Shown: positions 13,716-19,765 of the stretch, one piece after another
Numbering within the stretch: the stretch's first letter is position 1
How the letters are laid out: every line of letters begins with the position of its first letter
Source: Gammaproteobacteria bacterium
Lineage (GTDB): Bacteria > Pseudomonadota > Gammaproteobacteria > S012-40
DNA length: 19,765 nucleotides
Reading direction: 5' to 3'
NCBI GenBank assembly: GCA_015491615.1
Contig: WFVN01000283.1
Span: forward strand, 1-19,765
Notes under the pieces: generated by a model
Seen by the model: only the letters and a program-made list of their open reading frames with translations
What the model was told of the DNA's origin: nothing
The model's database searches: none
Made by a program: the position numbers and the translations under genes

Positions 13716-15029
13716 ATGAAACCGAGACCCATGCCCCGCGTCCTCATCGCCCTGTTGTTTCTGTGCACCCTGGCCGTTCCGGTTCAGGCGGCCCTCACCA
13801 TCGAGATCACCCGCGGTGTGGAGGCGGCCATGCCCATCGCCGTCGTTCCCTTCGCCTGGGAAGGGTCGGGCGCGCCGCCCCTGGACGTGGCCGCCGTGGT
13901 GGAAGCGGACCTCGAACGCAGCGGCCAGTTCGCCCCCCTGCCGCGCGAGGACATGCTCTCCCGCCCCAGCCCCGGCAAACCCGTGCAGTTTCGCGACTGG
14001 CGCCTGCTGGGCATCCCCCACTTAGTGATCGGTCGCGTCGTGCCCGTGGGCGTGGACCGTTACGTGGTGGAGTTCCAGTTGTTCGACGTGTTTCGCGCCA
14101 AGGCCTTGCGAGGGCTGCGTTACACCGTGCCTGCGGCGCGTCTGCGCTCGGTGGCCCACCGCATCAGTGATCAGGTGTACGAGGCACTCACCGGCATCCG
14201 TGGTGCCTTCGACACGCGCATCGTCTACGTGGTGCGCAAGACCGGCCCGGACGGCAAATCCCGCTACACGTTGGAATTGGCCGATGCGGACGCCGCCAAC
14301 GCCCGTCCCATCCTGCGTTCGCGCGAACCCATCCTCTCCCCCGCCTGGTCTCCCGACGCACGTCGCTTGGCCTATGTCTCTTTCGAGCGCAAACGGCCGG
14401 AAATCTTCATCCAGGAAATCGCTACCGGCAAGCGCGAACGTATCGCCAGTTTCGAAGGCCTGAATGGGGCGCCGGTCTTCTCCCCGGACGGCAAGCGCTT
14501 GGCCTTGGTCCTCTCCAAGGACGGCAACGCCGAGATCTACGTCATGGACTTGGCCACCCGCAAGCTGACCCGCATCACTCGCCATTGGGCCATCGACACC
14601 GAACCCGCCTGGGCCCCGGACGGCGCTTCCCTGGCCTTCGTCTCCGAACGTGGAGGTTCCCCCCAGGTGTATCGCTATTACTTCGCCGATGGGCGCATTG
14701 AGCGTCTCACTTTCGACGGCAAACAAAACCTGCGGCCCCACTTCTCTCCCGACGGGCGCCTGCTCACTTGCATCAATCTGGACGAGCAGGGGCGCTATCG
14801 GGTCGCTGTGCTGGAGCTGGAAACCGGTATAATGCGGGTCCTGACGGACACGAAACTGGATGAATCGCCCAGTTTCGCGCCCAATGGCAGCATGATCATC
14901 TACGCCACCGAAATCCGCGGAAAGGGGGTCCTGGCAGCGGTCTCGGTGGATGGTCGGGTGCGACAAACATTTCAAGTGGAGGGAGAAGGCGACGTGCGTG
15001 AGCCGAGCTGGTCGCCGTTTCTCGATTGA
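13716..15029 (+). CDS. tolB: Periplasmic Tol-Pal protein TolB
   Basis: 437 residues. A signal peptide (ends VPVQA, cleavage expected before A26 in ALTIE) precedes an N-terminal alpha/beta domain that contacts TolA and a six-bladed beta-propeller that binds Pal. Propeller blades show the repeated P-x-(W/F)-(S/A)-P-(D/N)-G pattern: PAWSPDARRLAYV, PVFSPDGKRLALV, PAWAPDGASLAFV, PHFSPDGRLLTCI, PSFAPNGSMIIYA and PSWSPFLD. The ATG at 13716 has an AAGGAAAGG ribosome site immediately before it. A second ATG at 13731 is possible but too far from that site. pal follows after 33 bases. Confidence 0.97.
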   Translation: MKPRPMPRVLIALLFLCTLAVPVQAALTIEITRGVEAAMPIAVVPFAWEGSGAPPLDVAAVVEADLERSGQFAPLPREDMLSRPSPGKPVQFRDWRLLGIPHLVIGRVVPVGVDRYVVEFQLFDVFRAKALRGLRYTVPAARLRSVAHRISDQVYEALTGIRGAFDTRIVYVVRKTGPDGKSRYTLELADADAANARPILRSREPILSPAWSPDARRLAYVSFERKRPEIFIQEIATGKRERIASFEGLNGAPVFSPDGKRLALVLSKDGNAEIYVMDLATRKLTRITRHWAIDTEPAWAPDGASLAFVSERGGSPQVYRYYFADGRIERLTFDGKQNLRPHFSPDGRLLTCINLDEQGRYRVAVLELETGIMRVLTDTKLDESPSFAPNGSMIIYATEIRGKGVLAAVSVDGRVRQTFQVEGEGDVREPSWSPFLD

Positions 15030-15062
15030 TGAGGAAATAAATAACTCAATAAGGAGTCTTCC

Positions 15063-15641
15063 ATGGCTAAGCGTTGGCAGATCGTGGTGGTAGTGGCGGC
15101 GGGGATGCTCCTGACCGCCTGCGCGGGCAAGGGGACCAAGCCGGAAGAAACGGGTGAAGTCGCCCCCCCGGTGGAACAGCGGGCCCTTCCAGGTGAAGGG
15201 GCCACTGCCACCGGCACGGGCCTGGGTGCTGGCGCCGAGGGGCAGACCTTGGATGGCGGGCAAGTACAGCAGGAAGTCCATCCCCTGGACCAGCCCGACA
15301 GTCTCCTCTCCAAACGAATTATTTATTTCGATTTCGACTCCGCGCAGGTGAAAGAGGAATATCGCCCTGTCGTCGAGGCCCATGCCAGATACCTGGCCGG
15401 CCATCCCAACGCCCACGTCGTTCTCGAGGGGCATGCCGACGAGCGCGGCACGCGCGAATACAACATGGCCCTGGGCGAGCGACGCGCCAACGCGGTGAAG
15501 AAGCTCATGGTCCTCATGGGGGCCGATCCCAATCAGATCGACGTGGTGAGCTACGGCGAGGAACGTCCGGCGGTCCTCGGGCACGATGAGTCCGCCTGGA
15601 GCAAGAACCGCCGTGTGGAAATCGTTTACAAACGCCGCTGA
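15063..15641 (+). CDS. pal: Peptidoglycan-associated lipoprotein Pal
   Basis: 192 residues. A lipoprotein signal peptide ends in the lipobox LTAC with acylated C20. The next residue is Ala rather than Asp, which fits sorting to the outer membrane. A flexible Gly/Glu/Pro-rich linker leads to an OmpA-like peptidoglycan-binding domain at about 80-192: YFDFDSAQVKEEYRPVVEAH, LEGHADERGTREYNMALGER, RANAVKKLMVLMGA and SKNRRVEIVYKRR. Pal tethers the outer membrane to peptidoglycan and recruits TolB. An AAGGAG ribosome site (15051-15056) lies before the ATG. Confidence 0.97.
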   Translation: MAKRWQIVVVVAAGMLLTACAGKGTKPEETGEVAPPVEQRALPGEGATATGTGLGAGAEGQTLDGGQVQQEVHPLDQPDSLLSKRIIYFDFDSAQVKEEYRPVVEAHARYLAGHPNAHVVLEGHADERGTREYNMALGERRANAVKKLMVLMGADPNQIDVVSYGEERPAVLGHDESAWSKNRRVEIVYKRR

Positions 15642-15642
15642 C

Positions 15643-16482
15643 GTGGCGCGCGGGTGGCGTGTCGGTCTGGTTTTCCTGCTGGCGGCAGGAATCATCCCCG
15701 CCTGGGCCCAGCAGGCCGTTCCCGCGGGCAAGACCCTGGAGCAGCGGGTGGGGCGCCTGGAGCGGATCATGGAGAACCAGGTCCAGCTCTACCTCCAGGT
15801 GGAGGCCCTCCAACGGCAAGTGGACGAGCTGCGCGGCCAGCAGGAACTTCTCCAGCACCGCCTGGGGCGCTTGGACAAAAGCCAGAAGGACCTCTACCTG
15901 GACATCGACAACCGCCTGCGTCAGTTGGAGGCAGCCATGGAAAAACTCCTCGTCTCCACCGGCGGAGCGGCGTCATCCCAAGTGCAGGCGACGTCGCCGG
16001 TGGATGATGCGTCGGTCGCGGAGACGCCAGCACCGACTCCCGCCGGCCTAGGGGAGATCGGTGGGGCGCCGATCAATGTTCAGGAAAATGTCGCCGTCGA
16101 TCGGCGGGACTACGAAAGCGCCTTTGCCCTGCTCAAAGACGGACATTACGATCGCGCCATCGCTGCCTTCCAGGACTATCTGCTTCGCCATCCGCAGGGA
16201 CGCTATGCCGCCAACGCCCAATATTGGTTGGGCGAGGCGTTCTACGTGAAACGGAACTTCGAGCGTGCCATCCAGGAATTCAGCCAAGTCCTGGCGCGTT
16301 TCCCGGAGAGTCACAAGGTCCCCGACGCCATGCTCAAGCTGGGCTTCAGCCACTACGAACTCAAGCAGTACGACCGGGCGCGTCAGATTCTCGAACAACT
16401 GGTCCGGCAATATCCGGACAGCACCGCCGCGCGCCTCGCCCAGCGCCGTCTCCAGCAGATGAAACTGGAAAGGCACGGCTGA
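15643..16482 (+). CDS. cpoB: Cell division coordinator CpoB (YbgF)
   Basis: 279 residues if started at GTG 15643, one base after the pal stop. This start places the signal peptide (MARGWRVGLVFLLAAGIIPA then WA, cut before QQ) at the true N-terminus. An ATG at 15586 would add 19 residues inside pal. A trimerising coiled coil spans about 29-105 (QRVGRLERIMENQVQLYLQV), then a low-complexity Ala/Thr/Pro linker, then TolA-binding TPR repeats at about 156-275 (YDRAIAAFQDYLLRHPQGRY, FERAIQEFSQVLARFPESHK, YDRARQILEQLVRQYPDS). CpoB links Tol-Pal constriction to septal peptidoglycan synthesis in E. coli. The ribosome site before the GTG is weak, suggesting coupling to pal. Confidence 0.93.
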   Translation: MARGWRVGLVFLLAAGIIPAWAQQAVPAGKTLEQRVGRLERIMENQVQLYLQVEALQRQVDELRGQQELLQHRLGRLDKSQKDLYLDIDNRLRQLEAAMEKLLVSTGGAASSQVQATSPVDDASVAETPAPTPAGLGEIGGAPINVQENVAVDRRDYESAFALLKDGHYDRAIAAFQDYLLRHPQGRYAANAQYWLGEAFYVKRNFERAIQEFSQVLARFPESHKVPDAMLKLGFSHYELKQYDRARQILEQLVRQYPDSTAARLAQRRLQQMKLERHG

Positions 16483-16515
16483 GGAACTCGACGCCGCCCC
16501 TCCGGTCCCTTGAGC

Positions 16516-17160
16516 ATGGCCCAGCGACTGCGCATCAGCGAGATCTTCCTGTCCCTGCAAGGGGAATCGCGCACGGTGGGTTGGCCCACCGTCTTCGTTC
16601 GCCTCACCGGCTGCCCATTGCGTTGTCGCTACTGCGATACCGAATACGCCTTCACCGGCGGCGAGTGGATGGACCTGGACGAAATCGTCGAGCGGGTGCG
16701 GGAGATGGGCGTGCGCCACGTCACCGTCACCGGCGGCGAGCCCTTGGCGCAGCCGGCCACGCGCGAGCTGTTGTCCCGTTTGTGCGATCTAGCTCTGTCT
16801 GTCTCCCTGGAGACCAGCGGCGCCCTGAGTGTGGCCGGGCTGGATCCGCGGGTGGTGAAGGTCATAGACCTCAAGACGCCCGGCTCGGGTGAGTCCCATC
16901 GCAACCACTGGCCCAACCTGGCGCATCTGCGCCCCGACGACCAAGTGAAATTCGTCATTTGCGACGAGGAAGACTACCGCTGGTCCCGATCGGTGATGGA
17001 GGAACACGACCTGGCGGACCGTTGCGAGGTCTTGTTTTCCCCCGCCCACGGCTACTTGCCGGCGCGGGAGCTGGCCGACTGGGTCGTGCGCGATCGCCTG
17101 GCGGTGCGCTTCCAGATCCAATTGCACAAGATCTTGTGGGGTGAGGAGCCGGGTCGGTGA
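16516..17160 (+). CDS. queE: 7-carboxy-7-deazaguanine synthase QueE
   Basis: A 214-residue radical-SAM enzyme converting 6-carboxytetrahydropterin to 7-carboxy-7-deazaguanine, en route to preQ0 and queuosine. The iron-sulfur cluster motif is C33PLRCRYC40 (C-x3-C-x2-C). GES near residue 17, VTGGEP near 80 and ETSG near 103 are QueE/radical-SAM signatures. The ATG at 16516 gives the standard start; a TTG two codons earlier is possible. No obvious ribosome site precedes it. Placement after cpoB and before queC is conserved in Pseudomonas-like genomes. The TGA overlaps the queC GTG (GTGA, 17157-17160). Confidence 0.96.
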   Translation: MAQRLRISEIFLSLQGESRTVGWPTVFVRLTGCPLRCRYCDTEYAFTGGEWMDLDEIVERVREMGVRHVTVTGGEPLAQPATRELLSRLCDLALSVSLETSGALSVAGLDPRVVKVIDLKTPGSGESHRNHWPNLAHLRPDDQVKFVICDEEDYRWSRSVMEEHDLADRCEVLFSPAHGYLPARELADWVVRDRLAVRFQIQLHKILWGEEPGR

Positions 17161-17843
17161 ACGGGCGCGACGCCGTGGTGTTGTTGTCGGGTGGCCTGGA
17201 CTCGGCCACTACCCTGGCCATCGCCCGCGGCCAGGGTTATCGCTGCCATGCCCTCAGTTTCGCCTATGGCCAGCGCCACGACGCCGAACTGGCTGCGGCG
17301 CGGCGTATCGCCGCGGCGCAAGGGGTGGCCCAGCACAAGGTGGTGACCCTGTCGCTGGACGAGATCGGCGGCTCCGCCCTCACCGATCCGGCCATCGCCG
17401 TTCCCGAACGGCCCAGCGAGGGCATCCCGCCCACCTACGTCCCCGCCCGCAACACCGTGTTCCTCGCCATCGCCCTGGGGTGGGCGGAAGTGCTGGGCGC
17501 GCGCGACCTGTTCATCGGCGTCAACGCCGTGGACTACTCCGGCTATCCCGATTGCCGTCCCGCCTTCATCGAGGCGTTCGAACGCCTCGCCCAGGTGGCC
17601 ACCAAGGCCGGGGTGGAGGGCGAGCGCTGGCGCATCCACGCCCCCCTGATCCACCTCAGCAAGGCCGAAATCATCCGCCGCGGCACGGCGATGGGGGTGG
17701 ATTACGCCCTCACCGTCTCCTGCTACCAAGCCGACCCCCACGGGCGGGCCTGCGGGCATTGCGACGCCTGCCGCCTGCGTCGCCAGGGGTTCCAGGAAGC
17801 AGGCGTGCCCGATCCCACCGTCTATGCCCCCAAAGGGGATTGA
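17157..17843 (+). CDS. queC: 7-cyano-7-deazaguanine synthase QueC
   Basis: A 228-residue ATP-dependent enzyme that turns 7-carboxy-7-deazaguanine into preQ0, the next step after QueE. The PP-loop ATP pyrophosphatase motif is S11GGLDS16, and a zinc site is formed by C189, C199, C202 and C205 (CYQ, then CGHCDAC). YVPARNTVFLAIALGWAEVL is also characteristic. It starts at GTG 17157 in a 4-base overlap with queE, with a GAGGAG ribosome site about 8 bases upstream. The product feeds queuosine at G34 of GUN-anticodon tRNAs, which include the tRNA-Tyr(GTA) at the end of this window. Confidence 0.97.
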   Translation: MNGRDAVVLLSGGLDSATTLAIARGQGYRCHALSFAYGQRHDAELAAARRIAAAQGVAQHKVVTLSLDEIGGSALTDPAIAVPERPSEGIPPTYVPARNTVFLAIALGWAEVLGARDLFIGVNAVDYSGYPDCRPAFIEAFERLAQVATKAGVEGERWRIHAPLIHLSKAEIIRRGTAMGVDYALTVSCYQADPHGRACGHCDACRLRRQGFQEAGVPDPTVYAPKGD

Positions 17844-17888
17844 TCCCCGGCTCAAATTTTTCGATCCCCGTCTCGCGGGCGCTTGCGT

Positions 17889-17918
17889 ATCATGATTCTC
17901 CTCATGGGCGGGCCGGCC
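17889..17918 (+). repeat. 30-bp direct repeat upstream of the sulfur transporter, copy 1
   Basis: This 30-bp segment begins with the palindrome ATCATGAT and ends with the palindrome GGCCGGCC. It recurs at 17950-17979 with one difference (G at 17908, A at 17969). The two copies are separated by 31 bases. It lies in the 198-base gap between queC and the YeeE/YedE gene and is not coding in any recognised gene. Confidence 0.9.
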
Positions 17919-17949
17919 CAAAACACGCGCCGTCACCGTGGCGTCGTTG

Positions 17950-17979
17950 ATCATGATTCTCCTCATGGACGGGCCGGCC
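17950..17979 (+). repeat. 30-bp direct repeat upstream of the sulfur transporter, copy 2
   Basis: Second copy, 29 of 30 bases identical to 17889-17918. Flanking sequences differ (GCGT before copy 1, GTTG before copy 2), so the duplicated unit is sharply bounded. It lies 11 bases before a triple 9-bp tandem repeat. Confidence 0.9.
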
Positions 17980-17990
17980 TCTGCCGATAG

Positions 17991-18017
17991 ACGTGCATCA
18001 CGTGCATCACGTGCATC
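17991..18017 (+). repeat. Triple 9-bp tandem repeat (ACGTGCATC x3)
   Basis: Three perfect head-to-tail copies at 17991-17999, 18000-18008 and 18009-18017. They give alternating GTG and CAC half-sites spaced by CAT, with CACGTG hexamers at both unit junctions. The array ends 24 bases before the transporter ATG, so it would lie in the 5' leader or over the promoter. It could be an iteron-like regulator site or a replication-slippage product. Confidence 0.85.
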
Positions 18018-18041
18018 AAAGGGTTCTTGCCGGAGCGGACG

Positions 18042-19265
18042 ATGGAACTGACCTGGGAAATCTATCTGTGGGGATTCGTCATCGCCGTGGTTCTGGGCGC
18101 GGTGGCCAACAAGACCAATTTCTGCACCATGGGTGCCGTCGCCGACTGGGTGAACATGGGCGACACGGGCCGTTTTGGCGCCTGGGCGTTCGCCATCGCC
18201 GTGGCCACCCTGGGCGTGCTGGTGCTGGAATACCTGGGCCTGGTGGACATGAGCCTGACCGCCAGTAACGACACCGCCCAACCCCCCTACCGGACCCCCA
18301 ACTTCGTCTGGCCCCGCTACCTCCTCGGCGGCCTTCTGTTCGGCATCGGCATGACCCTGGGCAGCGGCTGCGGCAACAAGACCATGATCCGCATCGGCGG
18401 CGGCAATCTGAAATCGCTGGTGGTCTTTCTGGTCATGGGGGCGGCCGCCTACCTCATGCTCTACACCAGTTTCGACTATTACGTCTTCCTCCAGTGGATG
18501 ACCCCCATCTCCCCCAACCTGGCCGACCATGGCATTGCCAGCCAGGACCTGGGTGCCCTCACCGCCGGCCTGCTCGGCCTCGAAGACGCCCAAACCGCTT
18601 ACTACCTGTGGGCCCTAGCCATCGGCGTGATCCTGTTGATATGGGCGTTCCGCAAGGAAGAGTTTCGCGGGCGCTTCGACAACGTCTTCGGCGGTCTGGT
18701 GGTGGGCCTGTGCATCCTGGCGGCTTGGTACGTCACCGCCGGTCCCATGGGACAGGCGTGGCTGGAGGAGATCGAATTCATGGACGACCCGCCGCGCGCC
18801 TACGGGGCCCAGTCCTACACCTTCGTCGCCCCGTCCGGTCAGACCCTCTACATGCTGGCCACGGAACCGGGCAATCCGAGTCTGATCACCTTCGCCATGA
18901 TGGCCATCGCCGGGGTGACGGTGGGCTCCTTTCTCTACGCCGTCCTCACCCGCAGATTCCGCATCGAATGGTTCGTGGACAAGGGCGATGCGGGGCGTCA
19001 CGTCATCGGTGGCCTGCTCATGGGCATCGGCGGTGTCTTGGGCATGGGCTGCACCTTCGGTCAGGGCATCACCGGCTTCTCCACCTTGGCGCTGGGTTCC
19101 ATCCTCACCTTCCTCTCCATCTGTCTGGGCAGTGCCCTCACCATGAAAGTGCAGTACTACAAGCTGGTGTACGAAGACGAGGCCACCTTCGGCAAGGCCC
19201 TCGTCACCGCCCTCGTGGATCTGCGTCTGCTACCCGCGGGGATGCGCAAGCTGGAGGCCATCTGA
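18042..19265 (+). CDS. YeeE/YedE (TsuA-like) sulfur-compound transporter
   Basis: A 407-residue polytopic inner-membrane protein with about nine or more hydrophobic segments. It shows the family's cysteine motifs: NKTNFCTMGAVADW (C28), GMTLGSGCGNKTMIRIGGGN (C110) and GVLGMGCTFGQGITGFSTLA (C337). In Spirochaeta thermophila TsuA the equivalent cysteines line the thiosulfate path. Family members import thiosulfate or related sulfur species. The ATG at 18042 is preferred to a TTG at 18027 because GGAG lies 6 bases upstream of it. No tusA/yeeD-type partner gene is adjacent in the window, so the exact substrate and sulfur acceptor are open. Confidence 0.9.
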   Translation: MELTWEIYLWGFVIAVVLGAVANKTNFCTMGAVADWVNMGDTGRFGAWAFAIAVATLGVLVLEYLGLVDMSLTASNDTAQPPYRTPNFVWPRYLLGGLLFGIGMTLGSGCGNKTMIRIGGGNLKSLVVFLVMGAAAYLMLYTSFDYYVFLQWMTPISPNLADHGIASQDLGALTAGLLGLEDAQTAYYLWALAIGVILLIWAFRKEEFRGRFDNVFGGLVVGLCILAAWYVTAGPMGQAWLEEIEFMDDPPRAYGAQSYTFVAPSGQTLYMLATEPGNPSLITFAMMAIAGVTVGSFLYAVLTRRFRIEWFVDKGDAGRHVIGGLLMGIGGVLGMGCTFGQGITGFSTLALGSILTFLSICLGSALTMKVQYYKLVYEDEATFGKALVTALVDLRLLPAGMRKLEAI

Positions 19266-19280
19266 GGGCGGCGGCGACCC

Positions 19281-19308
19281 TTGTTATTTCCTTTCGGATC
19301 GGTATCAT
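19281..19308 (+). promoter_or_regulatory. Promoter for tRNA-Lys
   Basis: -35 TTGTTA (19281-19286) and -10 TATCAT (19303-19308) with a 16-base spacer lie just ahead of tRNA-Lys at 19322. The bases after the -10 (ACCGCC) form a GC-rich discriminator of the kind found at stringently controlled stable-RNA promoters. Confidence 0.65.
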
Positions 19309-19321
19309 ACCGCCTTCTTCA

Positions 19322-19397
19322 GGGCCGTTAGCTCAGTTGGTAGAGCACCGGACTTTTAATCCGAGGGTCCTAGGTTCGAATCCTAGACGGCCCACCA
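19322..19397 (+). tRNA. tRNA-Lys (anticodon TTT)
   Basis: A 76-base cloverleaf with CCA encoded. The acceptor GGGCCGT pairs with ACGGCCC. The D-loop region is TAGCTCAGTTGGTAGAGCA, and the anticodon loop CTTTTAA carries TTT. The T arm TTCGAAT is flanked by CCTAG and CTAG-type complementary bases. It closely resembles E. coli tRNA-Lys. Confidence 0.98.
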
Positions 19398-19436
19398 GAC
19401 ATGATCAACGTCGAAGCCCCGCGGTGCGGCCGGCGG

Positions 19437-19465
19437 TTGACATCGCGCATTTTCGTGCACAGAAT
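19437..19465 (+). promoter_or_regulatory. Promoter for the tRNA-Tyr/Gly/Thr group
   Basis: A perfect -35 TTGACA (19437-19442), a 17-base spacer and -10 CAGAAT (19460-19465), then ACGCTGC before the tRNA-Tyr start at 19482. Position and strength suggest a dedicated stable-RNA promoter that probably also reads into whatever follows tRNA-Thr, likely tuf. Confidence 0.65.
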
Positions 19466-19481
19466 ACGCTGCTATTTTTTG

Positions 19482-19566
19482 GGAGGGGTTCCCGAGCGGC
19501 CAAAGGGGGCAGACTGTAAATCTGCTGGCTCAGCCTTCGGAGGTTCGAATCCTCCCCCCTCCACCA
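19482..19566 (+). tRNA. tRNA-Tyr (anticodon GTA)
   Basis: 85 bases with a long variable arm typical of bacterial class II tRNA-Tyr and with CCA encoded. The acceptor GGAGGGG pairs with CCCCTCC. The anticodon arm CAGACTGTAAATCTG carries GTA. It is a queuosine-type (GUN) tRNA, so it is an expected target of the pathway fed by queE and queC in the same window. Confidence 0.98.
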
Positions 19567-19591
19567 GAAACTTCAGGGAACTTGGTTTCCC

Positions 19592-19665
<74 letters not shown>

Positions 19666-19689
19666 GACGAGGCGCGCGGCAGGTTTTCG

Positions 19690-19765
<76 letters not shown>

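Noticed and set aside
15586..15642. ATG start for cpoB inside pal
   Set aside because: It would put 19 residues before the signal peptide. GTG 15643 starts exactly at the signal sequence, one base after the pal stop.
14022..15770. 582-codon open frame on the - strand opposite tolB and pal
   Set aside because: It is antisense to two clear genes in GC-rich DNA, where long shadow frames are common. The translation shows no recognisable domain and the + strand genes are full length.
17835..17861. Possible terminator after queC (GGGGA-TTGA-TCCCC then TTTTT)
   Set aside because: The stem is only 5 bp, includes the queC stop, and the T-run starts 9 bases after the stem. It is too weak to call.
17889..17979. 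CRISPR-like layout (30-bp repeat, 31-bp spacer, 30-bp repeat)
   Set aside because: There are only two copies, with a mismatch and no third repeat on either side. There are no cas genes in the window, and the unit contains two separate 8-bp palindromes rather than a CRISPR-type hairpin.
17052..18593. 513-codon - strand frame across queE, queC and the transporter start, including GAGGAG-ATG inside the 30-bp repeat
   Set aside because: It spans the opposite strand of several confident genes. The product is low-complexity Gly/Ala/His-rich, as expected of a shadow. The Shine-Dalgarno-like GAGGAG is just the complement of CTCCTC in the repeat.

Overview
This is a GC-rich window (about 65 % by eye, not counted) from a gammaproteobacterial chromosome. 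Gene content and order match conserved gammaproteobacterial blocks: a Pseudomonas/Vibrio-type polar chemotaxis tail (cheA-cheB-motC-motD-parC-like-DUF2802), rpmB-rpmG, yebC-ruvCAB-ybgC-tolQRAB-pal-cpoB-queE-queC, and a Tyr-Gly-Thr tRNA group of the kind that precedes tufB. The phospholipid-desaturase homologue and the YeeE/YedE-type sulfur transporter would fit a Pseudomonas-like or Chromatiales/Ectothiorhodospiraceae-like sulfur-metabolising lineage. The sequence alone does not settle the genus.

Layout. 1-5663 (+): 3' end of a flagellar/chemotaxis operon, with CheA truncated by the window start, then CheB, a second flagellar stator (MotC/MotD), a ParA-family array-positioning ATPase and a small membrane-anchored DUF2802 protein. 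The CheW-type genes usually found between the last two are missing. 5664-6298: promoter/leader and rpmB-rpmG, closed by a perfect 17-bp bidirectional terminator. 6316-7506 (-): a DesA-like fatty-acyl desaturase with a C-terminal helical extension that recalls ISL3-family transposases. 7507-8309: an intergenic region and a YfaZ-family outer-membrane protein on the + strand. 8376-17843 (+): one long, tightly packed array: yebC, ruvC, ruvA, ruvB (Holliday-junction processing), ybgC, tolQ, tolR, tolA, tolB, pal, cpoB (the Tol-Pal envelope-constriction machine), then queE and queC (7-deazaguanine/queuosine precursor synthesis). From yebC to tolA every stop overlaps the next start. 17844-18041: a short region with two 30-bp direct repeats and a triple 9-bp tandem repeat. 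18042-19265: a YeeE/YedE (TsuA-like) transporter. 19281-19765: tRNA-Lys(TTT), tRNA-Tyr(GTA), tRNA-Gly(TCC) and tRNA-Thr(GGT), with recognisable sigma70 promoters before Lys and before Tyr.

Most of the window is well-conserved housekeeping sequence, and I see no defence island, prophage, insertion sequence or novel gene cluster. The points worth a second look are the duplicated acidic motif in the CheA linker combined with the absent CheW/ParP genes, the transposase-like tail of the desaturase, and the repeat-rich region upstream of the sulfur transporter, which also carries two overlapping 33-codon reading frames with the same first residues. No stretch longer than 300 bases lacks a gene.
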